DNA of 64,000 nucleotides, from positions 68,404,997-68,468,996 of the forward strand of contig CM019067.1 of NCBI GenBank assembly GCA_009667805.1. Reading direction: 5' to 3'. A program made the translations under genes and the position numbers. Numbering within the stretch: position 1 is the first letter of the stretch; every line of letters starts with the position of its first letter. The DNA comes from Leptobrachium leishanense (Eukaryota; Chordata; Amphibia; Anura; Megophryidae). The notes beneath the pieces were generated by a model. It saw only the letters and a list, made by a program, of their open reading frames with translations. It searched no databases and was not told the origin of the DNA. Positions 33,056 through 42,766 of the stretch are shown in pieces.

Positions 33056-33530
33056 ACGACGATCCTTCCTTCCTGGGCGACGCCGGGAATGTCTCCGTGC
33101 GTGCGCTCGTTGGAAGGACCCCAGCCGCGACCACGTGGGACCATGTGATTGCGGCTGGGGTCCTTCCAACGAGCGCACGCGGGGAAACTTTCCCGGCGTC
33201 GCTCAGGAAGGTAAGTATCATCGCGGAGAGCAGCTGCAGGGCCTGTCCGAATGCTCTATCAGCATTCGGACAGGCCCTGCAGCTGCTCACTGTGTTCATA
33301 CTTACCTTCCTGGGCGACGCCGGGAAAGTTTCTGCGCGAGCGCTCGTTGTAAGGACCCCAGCCGCGATCACATGGTCCCACGTGGTCACGGCTGGGGTCC
33401 TTCCAACGAGCGCACGCGCGGAGACATTCCCGGCGTCGCCCAGGAAGGTAAGTATTGCGGTGAGCAGCTCCAGGGGCGGCTGTCCGAATGCCGATAGAGC
33501 ATTCGGACAGCCGCCGCAGCCCCTCGGATG
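33056..33530. repeat. Cluster of four long palindromes
   Basis: Two ~155-bp inverted repeats (about 33060-33215 and 33298-33450) have arms starting CTTCCTGGGCGACGCCGGGA and centres near CCACGTGGGACC. Between and after them lie two shorter ones, 33230-33287 (CAGCTGCAGGGCCTGTCCGA and its complement) and 33466-33520 (CGGCTGTCCGAATGC and its complement). The two large palindromes are copies of each other, so the whole is a tandem duplication of a large-plus-small hairpin pair. It lies inside the hAT element. Confidence 0.85.
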
Positions 33531-33839
33531 CCGGCAAGCCGGCTCAATGCCGGCTTCCGGTATCGGAAAAAATATCGGGGGTACTGCACGAGTACCAAGT
33601 ACTCCTGCAGTACCCAGTATCGGCCCCGATACCGATACTAGTATCGGTATCGGTGCAACCCTAGCTACAACGCTCAGTTGGCGAGGCTGCAAAGCTCAAT
33701 CCTCCACAGAGGAGGATCGAGCCTTGCAGGGCAGAGCACACTAACTGCGCTCAGTGAGACGGGCGTCAGAGTGGAAGGAACATCCACTCTAACGGACGTT
33801 CCTTCTGCTCTGAAAAACGCTCGTCTGACGCTGGCCTTA

Positions 33840-34796
33840 CTGTACACACACACATCAGGACTGGATTTACAATTAGGCAAAGTAGGCACGTGCCTACAGG
33901 TGCCCACCTCAGGGGGGTGCCATGCTCTGTAAATTAAAAAACATTCTTTTACAAATTTCCTTTTTTTTAGTTTTACTGGGAAAGGTGTCCCACTGTGGTG
34001 GCCAAAAGTAAAGCAAATAAAAAAAATTGTAACAAAGAAAATTTATATTTTTATCATAACGTAATTCTTTTTATAGTTTTACAGAGCACAGTGCCCCTCC
34101 GTTTAAAAAAAAAAAAGTGTAATATATTTTGTTTGCCTCCAAAAGAAAACTTAAAGTATCCCCCCCCCCATTTCTGCCCCTTTTTTTTTGTGGTGGGGGC
34201 ACTCTACTACTATTACCCTACTGGCTGCTTAGATGCGTGTCTGGCCATGCATAGAAATACATTTTTACGTACTTGTTACCGTTCTCGGTATCTGTCACAA
34301 TCTACTATATATAGATATGACAAACCTTTGCTACAGGTTTCACTTTCCAGAATACGTCTTCGATGTAGCATTTTTCGGGTCATTACTCATCCTGCACCGC
34401 AGTAAGAGACATACTAATGGACAGGGGGTTATAATTTTATTAATAAAACAAAATCCTTTCTATTTATTATAGCTCATGTGTTTTTGCGTTATAAAGTGCT
34501 GCCTTTCAAAGTGAGTCACCTGAACTAGATTCACCGGCAGCCGTGCAAATATACATGTATTAAAATCATCCCACACACACAATACAGTTTCTAAAATCTC
34601 AAAGTCGTCTTTAAATTGCCTTACTTTAATGACAAATCTGTGGGTTTAGTCACACCATATGTCAGTACTGCATCTGCCACATGCTGAGGTAGCGTTTATT
34701 TATTTTCTCCTCATTTTTTAGTACTGTATGGTTATTTGTTATGAGCATCATTTCCCAGAATCCACCAGCTATTCGATTACTACAATTCAATTACGA
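33840..34796. other. Unannotated stretch
   Basis: The phrase GGATTTACAATTAGGCAAAG followed by GCACGTGCCTACAGGTGCC resembles a hAT MITE remnant, but no ends were found. The remainder is AT-rich with homopolymers. Confidence 0.3.
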
Positions 34797-34931
34797 GTAT
34801 TTATTTTATTTATTAAAGTATTTTACCAGGAAGGATACATTGAGATTTCTCTCGTTTTCAAGTATGTCCTGGGTCATTTATAAAGCGCCATCAAATTCCA
34901 TAGCGAAGCCCAAAGGGCAGGACAAAACAAC
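34797..34931. mobile_element. LINE tail joined to L2 3' UTR (left part)
   Basis: 34815-34875 is the complement of the LINE tail (ACCAGGAAGGATACATTGAG). From 34878 the L2 3' phrase ATAAAGCGCCATCAAATTCC begins and runs into the insertion at 34935. It resumes after 35788. Confidence 0.6.
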
Positions 34932-34934
34932 TAA

Positions 34935-35788
34935 CAGGGTTATTCAAAGAGATCCGAATGGCTGGAGAAATTTAACCGAACGCTGATTTTCAGCGTTCGG
35001 TTACCTTTCTTGGCCATTCGACTATGCAGAGAGCAGGCAATTTGCCAAATCCTGGCGAATTGCCTGCACATTCGGTGCCTGTTCGAGGGCAGTGAAATCC
35101 CCATGAAAAGCACTGCTTCGGCTATTCAGAGAACACAAACCAGCAGTGAAAGGTTCCCGAATTGCCCTTCCATTCGATGGTTTCATTCGACAGGTTTATT
35201 CAGGAGAATCCCATAGGCTTCAGTGTTAAAAATATTACCGTTTTAATTAAATATCTAATAAACCGTTCATTATAAAATTCTGCAGTAAAGAGTCTCTTTA
35301 TTTATAGATTTTTTAGTATATTTTAAGCATTTTTCTTTTTTTTTTTAAAAAAAGTCCACTTTTTTTATTTTTTTATTTTTTCTGTAACAGCCCTTTTTTA
35401 TTATCATTCATTGGACCTCATATGTAAGTTTCAGACACTTTCGCTCAGTTTCTTTACAAACAGCGTTTCACTTTTCAATCATTCATGCAAACGGTTTTGC
35501 TAATTTATTCACTTCACTCTTCTGCGGTGTCGGCTTTTTCCGGCGGCTGCGCTGCATGTGATCGGCTCCTGCGCGGGTTTTTCCAGAGTCTTAGACGGGT
35601 TAATCCAGATGTATTTGTGGGTTTTCGGTGGGTTTTCGACAGCTTTTCCCTGCACTTCGACAGCCCTGTGGTGCTTGCTGAATACACAGCAGGGTCGCCG
35701 AAATGGGAAAGCCGATTTGCACCGAATTGAAGAGAACGAAAAGTCACCGAACGTGTGGTGACTTTTCGAATCTGGTTGAATAACCCTG
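34935..35788. mobile_element. Harbinger-like element C
   Basis: Left end CAGGGTTATTCAAAGAGATC and right end GGTTGAATAACCCTG, flanked by TAA (34932-34934, 35789-35791). It lies inside an L2 3' UTR, whose halves (CAGGACAAAACAACTAA and TAAATTTACAGATAAGATAA) join without it. 854 bp. Non-autonomous. Confidence 0.8.
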
Positions 35789-35791
35789 TAA

Positions 35792-35870
35792 ATTTACAGA
35801 TAAGATAAAACCACCGGAGAACAATGGGAAAAGAGGACCCTGCACAAGAATTTACAATCTAAAGAGTGAC
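35792..35870. mobile_element. L2 3' UTR (right part)
   Basis: Continuation of the L2 fragment at 34878-34931: ACAGATAAGATAAAACCACC and AAGAATTTACAATCTAAAGA correspond to the standard L2 3' region seen at 42700-42765. Confidence 0.55.
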
Positions 35871-36281
35871 ACACAGAGCTACCATCTTTACCATAATTTC
35901 TACAGCACCAACAATAAAGAAATGAGAATTCAACCATCAAAATGACAAACCGAGACCTGAAATTAATTCCTTTGGAATTTTCAAATCGATCCATCATTCT
36001 GCATACGCGGAGGCTCTACTCATTGTGTTTGAAGCTGCAGGGACTTCAGCATTTCGGAAGCCCTGACCTGAAGGGGAGGAGTAACAACTGAGCGCTGGAG
36101 GTAAAATAGCTCATTATTTCTACCTACAATAAAAAGAATTATTGGGCTGATGCTGTCATCAGTATCCACACAATTAATTAAGGGGAAAAAAGGAAGGGGG
36201 GGTAATTTTCGTTATGGAGTGGGCCTTCAAATCTGTAGAGAAGCTGTTAAAGCTGCATGGTGAAGCTTTTCCTGCCATTCT
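35871..36281. other. Unannotated stretch
   Basis: No supported feature. Confidence 0.3.
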
Positions 36282-36284
36282 TTA

Positions 36285-36633
36285 GGCCGGGGTCAGATGT
36301 GCATTTTGCAGAGAGGAAGAAACGTCTGTGAGAGTGGACGTTCCTTCCACTCTGACGCCTGTCTGGTCACCTCGCTGAGCTCAGTTAGTGCGCTCAGCAA
36401 TGCAAGGCTCTATCCTCCTATGGAGGATTGCGCTTTGCAGCCCCGGCGAATGTGCGTCTTAGCACTTAGACGGGGAGGCTTTCAGAAAGTCCGCAACACA
36501 CCTGCTGTAGCGCACGCAATTTGTGTGCGCGCTACAGTGTGTGGCCAGCCCCATCGAAGTGTAACAACACTGCAACGGATGCCGGAAGGCACGTTAGTAC
36601 GGGCGCACACAGTGCGCTCGTCTGACCCCGGTC
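36285..36633. mobile_element. GGTCAGACGA Harbinger-like MITE (349 bp)
   Basis: Starts GGCCGGGGTCAGATGTGC and ends GCGCTCGTCTGACCCCGGTC, with TTA on both sides (36282-36284, 36634-36636). It contains the palindrome GGACGTTCCTTCC and GATCCTCC/GGAGGATTG-like hairpin shared with 29836 and 40956. Confidence 0.8.
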
Positions 36634-36934
36634 TTAGGTTTAACATTGTGAAAAGCTGTGTTTTTGGAGTTGTAGTGCTATCAATTTACCGCCAGTGGTT
36701 GTAACTTCATCGAGTGTCTGAATGATCTCCTCGGTGTCTGTGTTTTTTTAATTTACATGGGAGGCTTCTTTTACTTAGGATGTTGTTCTGAGAATGTTTA
36801 GTCATCATGAGATTTTTTCCCAGCTCAGATGAAGTCATTTTTCTTTGAAAAGGGCATGGGAACTGTAAAGCTAATTATTTGATTATTTCTTTTCCACGGG
36901 AGCATTATATTTTTAGATTTTTATTATTACTATT

Positions 36935-37360
36935 AATCTTTATTTATATAGCACCAGCATATTCCGCAGCGCTGAACAATGGGCATGAGATAGACCGGGT
37001 TATAATACATTGAGACTAAATAACATTTTGACAAACCAGTAGAGGAGGAAACAATGGCCTTATTCCCATGGGACAGTACAATCTAGAAGGGTTGGGGGTG
37101 AGAAACAGGAGGGGAGGACTGCAAGGTGAGAGTGATGGACTGGTTGGGGCAGTGAGGTGTATCAGTGAGTCGGGTGGTAGGTTTGCCTGAATAGGAATGT
37201 CTTAAGGGAGCGTTTGAAGGAAGGGAAACTAGGGGAAAGTCTGACAGTACGAGGGAGAGCGTTCCAGAGGATGGGGGCTGCGCATGAGAAATCCTGCAGT
37301 CTATCATGGGATGAGGTGATGTGGGGAGAAGCTAGATGCAGGTCATTCCATGAGATCAAG
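36935..37360 (-). pseudogene. L2 3' end with broken C-terminal coding
   Basis: Minus-strand reading gives SHDRLQDFSCAAPILWNALPRTVRLSPSFPSFKRSLKTFLF, nearly the same as the L2 at 26793, followed by the 3' UTR with TTCCGCAGCGCTG. It is cut at about 37350. Confidence 0.75.
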
Positions 37361-37984
37361 AATAAGTGAATTTGGTCATTAAATTGCTCAACTGCCCTTC
37401 ATTGCTCTTTGGACTACACAGGGATGGGGAAAACTTGGCACTTTTAGCTCCAGTAGTTCTTTGCATCTCCATGCTAATATTGGAATTGGGAAGTACATAC
37501 AGGAGGGCAAAGACCAGATGCCACCCATCCCCTGATAACACTTTTCACAACGAAGGGAGTGGGGAAAGGAGAGAATTGAGGGTCTTGTCCAGATATAATA
37601 TTAATGTACAATTAACACTCTTTGCCACCGCACAGGACAGAAACTCTCACCCCTTTCTGTGAACAAGGAAGACAAAGGCCAGAAAGCACCTGCCTTAATG
37701 AGAATGCAGTATCCTGACAGATAAGATTGATTAAATAGGATTAACTCCATATAAATGGAAAAAAGTCAATTATTCAAGTTGCTAAAATGCTTCTTTTTAA
37801 CATGCTGGATTTATTAAGACTTACTTTAAAAACAGAGCCAAAAAAAGGTTTACGAGCGCTGAGAATGGGCAGCAGCACTACTGGATCGCCATATGGTGGG
37901 TGTGTCTCCACTCAGGCCTCGCAAGGTTTTAGCTCGATGGTTCCATAACAGAGAAGACATTACTACATGCAATCACACTGTTAT
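37361..37984. other. Unannotated stretch
   Basis: No recognisable feature. Short open frames only. Confidence 0.3.
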
Positions 37985-38293
37985 AACCCAGAAAGGGCAT
38001 TCAGAACTGCTCCTACAGAGCTCCGCAGTTATGGAATAACCTCCCAGACGCCATCAAATCTTCCCCCAGTCTTAAGTCACTCAAGAGCTCCCTATTAACA
38101 TACCTCAATACAGAATGCACCTATAAACATGTAACATAATGACTATTTCCTAGATATTTATTTTCTGTGTTAATCTGTATATTTGTGTTTTTAATATCTT
38201 GCATTTATTACTTTGTATTTCTGTAACAACTGTAACAATTCAATGTTCTTGAACCCAGGACATACTTGAAAACGAGAGAAATCTCAATGTATT
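37985..38293 (+). mobile_element. LINE 3' fragment (CR1/L2/Rex1 group)
   Basis: TATGGAATAACCTCCCAGAC and CCCTATTAACATACCTCAAT match the LINE at 31640-31720. The copy ends at AATCTCAATGTA and abuts an inverted tail (38310-38525) with the GTGTCTTGCCCAAGGACACT phrase. Two tails are joined head to head. Confidence 0.7.
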
Positions 38294-38309
38294 TTTTTTT
38301 TAGAAAGAT

Positions 38310-38525
38310 TTTACCAGGAAGGTTACATTGAGATTTCTCTTGTTTTCAAGTATGTCCTGGGTGGCGAGTATGTACAGTTAGGTGTCTTGCCCAAGGACAC
38401 TTCCTGGAGAGGTGCTCTTGCTGGGATTGAACCCATGTCTCCACAGGTTCTCTCCACACAGAGATGTTACCTCAACTCCACCCAGCCGGTACTTCCTGGT
38501 AAAATACTTTATAAATAAATTAATA
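38310..38525 (-). mobile_element. LINE tail / SINE-like fragment, second copy
   Basis: ACCAGGAAGGTTACATTGAG, GTCCTGGGTGGCGAGTATGT, then CTTGCTGGGATTGAACCCAT. It ends in an opposite-orientation tail (TACTTCCTGGTAAAATACTT). Relative of 29735. Confidence 0.5.
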
Positions 38526-38750
38526 AGATGCCAAGGACGTCTTCTCTGCACAAGACATACAGAAACCTTGAATACTCTTTTTAGCTTTGTTGGCCCTCAA
38601 CAGAAGAGTATAACAGATCCCTGACAATGCACCTCAAGCAAGGAATCCTGGTCTGGATTACCCTATACACGTATAGTGAGCAAAAGAGGTCCTAATGCTG
38701 CTGCTGCCAGTTCTCAGTACTCTCATAAACCTTGTGTTTGCTCACTTTAA

Positions 38751-39064
38751 CCCTTTCCTGCCGCAGGGTGTACTATGCTGTCCCTGCGGCGGGTGGGCCT
38801 TGAAGCCACAGGGCGTACTAGTATGCCCCATTGTCTTCAATGAGTCACCTTGGCCCCGCCCAGCAGTCAGGCCGTACCCAGCTGCCAAAGACATGCGTCA
38901 CCGACTGCTAGGTTGAGCCAAGGCGGCCCATTGTAGTCGCTCATCAGCGGCTAGGCGGGCCGGAGAAGTGGTCTGTCACAGCGGCCGGCAAGCTGGGCAT
39001 ACTTGTATGTTCAGCTGACGTTAACTCCCTCCTGCCGGGCACAACCCGCATGGTGTGAAAAGGT
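38751..39064. mobile_element. piggyBac-like MITE (CCCTTTCCTGCCG ends)
   Basis: TTAA at 38747-38750 and 39065-39068. Left end CCCTTTCCTGCCGCAGGG is close to canonical piggyBac termini. The reverse complement of the right end reads ACCTTTTCACACC. It contains paired GGCGTACTAGTATGCCCC-like hairpins. 314 bp. Confidence 0.65.
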
Positions 39065-39182
39065 TTAAAACCACTAGAATGAAAATTGAAGTCAATGGGC
39101 TTTTGGGTAATATTTTACGTGTTCAATATATTGACACAGAGGAGAGTGATCAGATGTGCAATTTATTAATCCCCTAATCCTG

Positions 39183-39365
39183 TGACTCCCAATCCTGGTC
39201 CTCAAATCCCTTTAACAGGCCAGGTTTGCAGGATATCTGAAGCACCGCATAGGTTATGTGATTTGCTGCTCAGTGATTGCAGGATTCAGTCTGCGTTTCC
39301 CCAAGATAATCCTTAAAATCTGGCCTGTTAGACGTACATGAGGACCAGGGTTGGCAACCACTGCT
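39183..39365. mobile_element. hAT MITE, relative of 10094
   Basis: Shares GGCCAGGTTTGCAG, CTGCTCAGTGATTGCAGGAT and TCAGTCTGCGTTTCCCC with 10094-10275. Ends are decayed, so limits are approximate. Confidence 0.6.
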
Positions 39366-39543
39366 CTAACCATCATTAAACCACATATCACTGCTGGTTT
39401 TGTCCCGTCAGGGTCATTAGGGAGTCATGAGATGACAGGCAAGTTGAAATCTGTAAATGGGACTCCAACAATGTATTTTGTATGTACGTTTGTGGATGGT
39501 GCATGTCCATAACTTTAAGGTCTGTATGTAACGGTGTGATGAA

Positions 39544-39763
39544 GGCTGGGGTCAGATGAGCAACATTGGAGAGCGGAAGGAACGTCCGTGAGAGTGGACG
39601 TTCCTTCCACTCGACGCCCGTCTGGCCACCTCGCTGAGCACAATTAGTGCACTCAGCGCTGCAAGGCTCGATCCTCCTATGGAGGATTGCGCTTTGCAGC
39701 TCCATCAACGCACGTCCTAGCGCTTTGACGGAGAGGCTTTCTAGACGTCCGCAGCACGGCCGC
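39544..39763. mobile_element. GGTCAGACGA Harbinger-like MITE, right end lost
   Basis: Starts GGCTGGGGTCAGATGAGC and follows 36285-36520 closely (GAGAGTGGACGTTCCTTCC, CTATGGAGGATTGCGCTTTG). It then stops at the start of the 55-bp satellite. Confidence 0.7.
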
Positions 39764-39771
39764 TGTTGCTG

Positions 39772-40175
39772 GTGTGTATGAGCATATCACAGAGCTCCAC
39801 AGCAATTAAACTCACAGTAATGCGCAATGTGTATGAGCATATCACAGAGCTCCACAGCAATAAAACTCACAGTAATGCGCGGTGTGTATGAGCGTATCAC
39901 AAAGCCCCACAGCAATAAACCTCACAGTAATGTGCAGTGTGTATGAGTGTATCACAGAGCTCCACTGCAATAAATCTCATAGTAATGTGCAGTGTGTACG
40001 AGGATATCATAGAGCTCCACAGCAACAAATTTACAAATAATGTGGTGTGTATGAGTTTATCTACAGAGCTTCACAGCAATATATGATTGTATCACAGAGC
40101 TTCACAGCAATAAATTTCCAATAATATGTGCGTGCATGATCGCATCAAAAGCTCCACAGAAATATAACTCACAAT
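39772..40175 (+). repeat. 55-bp satellite, about 7 copies, decaying rightwards
   Basis: GTGTATG recurs at 39774, 39829, 39884, 39939, 39994 (GTGTACG) and 40047, spacing 55 bp. The unit contains CATATCACAGAGCTCCACAG and CTCACAGTAATGCGC. Units on the left are nearly identical and those on the right accumulate deletions. A single related phrase (GAGCTGCACAGCAATACATT) is at 44750. Confidence 0.85.
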
Positions 40176-40179
40176 AACA

Positions 40180-40951
40180 GAAATTGTACTATCCTAACAG
40201 GATTCCTGACGGGACCATAATTTCCCATTCGCGTCTAGACTGTACATATTTGTAAGTAATTAATCCTGCAATATGTGTTGGAGCCTTTTTTCTTGCGTAA
40301 TGTAGAATAAACATGGATGGCTAATTAATGCTTCCTTATACAGGGAGGGAGCAGGGAGGACAGGCTGTGTCTGTGCTGCAGGGATGTCTTTGATCTGCTC
40401 AGATAGTCCATTTGTTTTTCACATGTACAGAGCTGTCAGGCATCTGGTAAGTGTATCTGACTTAGATACTGTTTGCCAGCCCTGCAAGCTTTATTCATTC
40501 CCATGAGTCAAGTTCAGAAGAGAAAAGACAACAGAAGCTGCATTCAACTCCTTCCCTGCCAGACGGATTGTGCCAATGTGTGTGAAAAAAAACACAAACC
40601 CAACTACAACCAAACCACATTACCTAGACATTTGTCCAACAGCAACACAACTCACACGAGGGGATAAGGGCACGGAGACGGTTAATCAATATCACTTCCA
40701 AGCTGTGCTATTTCCTGGGGGATAGCTTCTAAATAGAGTCTTCTGAGGTTCCGAAAACCAAAATGCTACATTCAAGCCAAGATTGCTGCATTAAATAAGT
40801 ACACAAAGCTAGCTGGTGCTTTATTGACTAAACAGTGCATTATGATGTTTAGGTGAATGCTCAGTTTTTAAAATATAAATTGCAACCAGCCAAGTAAATA
40901 AAAAGGTATGTTTACACGATTTTAAAAGTTTTGCATGTAAAATTATTACAT
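40180..40951. other. Unannotated stretch
   Basis: No gene or repeat recognised. Confidence 0.3.
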
Positions 40952-40955
40952 TTAT

Positions 40956-41292
40956 GGCTGGGGTCAGACGAGTGCACTGATGTGCATCCCGGCGTCTGTC
41001 GCAGCGTTGTGACGCTTCAACGGGGCCGCCAACATGTTTTAGTGGCGCACGAATTGCGTGCGCTACAGCGGAACGGATGTGCTGTGGCCGTGCTGAAAGC
41101 CTCCCCATTGAAGCGCCACGATGCACGTTTGACGGGGTTGCACAGTGCGATCCTCTATAGGGTTATCGAGTCCTGCAGCGCTGAGCGCATTAACTGCACC
41201 CAGCGAGGTGGCCAGACGGGCGTCAGAGTGGAAGGAACGTCCACTCTCACGGACGCTCCTTCCACGCTTAAAAACGCTTGTCTGACCCAGCC
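40956..41292. mobile_element. GGTCAGACGA Harbinger-like MITE (337 bp)
   Basis: Starts GGCTGGGGTCAGACGAGTGC and ends GCTTGTCTGACCCAGCC, followed by TTA (41293-41295). On the left TTA is separated by one T. Same body as 36285 and 29836, inverted. Confidence 0.7.
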
Positions 41293-41471
41293 TTAAGGTA
41301 AAAACTACCAGTTATTCCAGTGTGAATCGTCCGCCCCTGTTTTCAGGATTATACAAAGCATATATATCTATTGAAAATAATATTCTTTTTGCAGATTTAT
41401 GTTATCCCGCCACCAGATTTTACTGGTCATTGACTAAACCCCTCTGGCATTTCTTATTATTTGGCTGCTAA

Positions 41472-42353
41472 GGCTAGGGTCAGACGAGCGCATTCTGTGC
41501 GGACTGTGCGTCCGTGCACAACGGACGTACTTTCTGATTGACGACAAGGTAGTGGCCACACGATCCGTTTTTGTGACTGACGGTTTTTTTGACGGATGTA
41601 GATGGGAAATAAATATGAAGAACATTTTGTCCGTCAAAAATGCTGGACGGCAAAAATGCAGCCCGTCTGACTTCGTTCCATCACTCACACACAAAGCTAC
41701 GTGGATGTTGCGGACGCAGCGCATTCTGTGCATCCGTCCTAGCAGATTTACATTCTTGCCTAACCTGCGTCCGTTTGCCGCGTCCGTACTTCTGTGCGGA
41801 CGTATTTCGTGTGTGGGTCTCTATTGGTCATAATTGTATGCTATCCCGGACGTTTAGGCTGGTGTCAGACGAGCGTAGTGTTCACGTCTGTGATGGCGCC
41901 TAAAAGTACGTCCATGATAGCATGACAGAAAGCCCATTGGAGCCTGACACATGAAGTATGTCCGCACTGAACTGCGGACGCACAACGGCCGCGGCCCACG
42001 GACGCAAGGCAGGCAAGAACGTACAACTCCTAGAACGGCCGCACAAAGTGCGCTGCGCCCGCAACGTCCGCATAGCTTTGTGTGTGAGTGATGGAACGTG
42101 GTCAGACGGACTGCATTTATACGTCCAGCATTTTTCACGGACAAAATGGTTTTGCTTTTTATTTTATTTTCTCTCCTACGTCCGTCAAAATATACATCAG
42201 TGATAAACGGACTGTGTGGCCACTACTGTGTCTTCCGTACTAACGTACTTCCGTGTGCACAGACGTACAGTCCGTAGAAATCACGCTCGTCTGATCCTAG
42301 CCTTAAATGTGCGGCAACACGGACGTGAACAATGCGCTCGTCTGACCCGAGCC
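41472..42353. mobile_element. GGTCAGACGA MITE, host copy with another inside
   Basis: Left end GGCTAGGGTCAGACGAGCGC, right end GCGCTCGTCTGACCCGAGCC, with TAA on both sides (41469-41471, 42354-42356). The body matches 51632-51984 (ACAAGGTAGTGGCCACAC, CATCACTCACACACAAAGC-like). It is split at 41856 by an inverted copy of the same TIR family. Confidence 0.85.
41857..42302. mobile_element. GGTCAGACGA MITE nested within another (446 bp)
   Basis: Starts GGCTGGTGTCAGACGAGCGT and ends GCTCGTCTGATCCTAGCC, with TTA at 41854-41856 and 42303-42305. Close relative of 43022-43469. The body is full of ACGGACGTAC-type motifs. Confidence 0.85.
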
Positions 42354-42439
42354 TAAAATGAATACATTGTTTCATCGATTTGTTTCTCCTAGTTTATATT
42401 CAATTCCTGATTACATTTTTTTAATAAATACATGCTACT

Positions 42440-42590
42440 GTTCCAGGTCTCAGCATCCTGGAGAGCCCCAGGTGTTAACAGAACTACATTTCCTTAATGC
42501 CCTGCCATCCAAAAGAGTAGCTTGGTATCATGGGAGATGTAGTTCCAAACACCATCTGAAGTTCCAAACACCATCTGAAGCAGTGATGGT
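42440..42590. repeat. Possible old MITE with short direct duplication
   Basis: Contains AGAACTACATTTCC and, inverted, GGGAGATGTAGTTC, the pair typical of ACAACTCCCATGAT hAT MITEs. The phrase TTCCAAACACCATCTGAAG occurs twice in tandem at its right side. Confidence 0.35.
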
Positions 42591-42629
42591 GCAGGCGTTC
42601 CTTATTAGTTTTGCCTTATTATGATTATC

Positions 42630-42766
42630 AATTACAAGGATTTATAAAGCCAACAAATTCTGCAGCGTTGTACAATGGGTAGGACAAAACAAAACAAATT
42701 AACACACAAGATCGACACACTGAGAACTATAGGAAAAGATGAATTTGCTCAAGAGCTTACAATAAA
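42630..42766. mobile_element. L2 3' UTR fragment, host of a nested stack
   Basis: GATTTATAAAGCCAACAAATTC, GCAGCGTTGTACAATGGG and CAAGAGCTTACAAT are the L2 3' region. It continues after the inserted elements at 43636-43731 (AAGAGGAGTAGGGTGACACA) and again at about 44176-44260 (GGTAGGCCTCTCTAAAGCAA). Confidence 0.65.

Larger units (their letters stand above)
29996..33663. mobile_element. hAT element with perfect 8-bp target duplication
   Basis: GCTACAAC precedes (29988-29995) and follows (33664-33671) the element. Ends are TAGGGATGCACCGATACC and, inverted, TAGGGTTGCACCGATACC, the classic hAT TAGGGNTGCACCGAT form. Subterminal sequence is tandem ACCGATACCGAGTAC. The interior comprises a LINE (30187-31950), a 23-bp minisatellite (31968-33050) and a palindrome cluster (33056-33530). 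Part of the minisatellite motif occurs before the LINE (30133-30162), so the LINE inserted into the hAT after the motif existed. No transposase remains. Confidence 0.9.
29836..33836. mobile_element. Harbinger-like element, GGGGTCAGACGAGCGC family, outermost layer of a nest
   Basis: Left end GACCGGGGTCAGACGAGCGC, right end GCTCGTCTGACGCTGGCC, flanked by TTA (29833-29835, 33837-33839). The own sequence is only about 330 bp (29836-29995 and 33664-33836) and matches 36285-36633 and 40956-41292, including GCGCTCAG and the GGAACGTCC-type palindrome. A hAT element of 3.67 kb sits in the middle. Confidence 0.75.

Noticed and set aside
31978..33744. 588-codon open frame and its two overlapping companions
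   Set aside because: Created by a stop-free 23-bp tandem repeat read through all frames. No codon preference or conserved start.
38394..38440. tRNA-like phrase (GGGATTGAACCC)
   Set aside because: Resembles a B-box/T-loop, but no cloverleaf can be formed. It recurs as part of a LINE/SINE tail.
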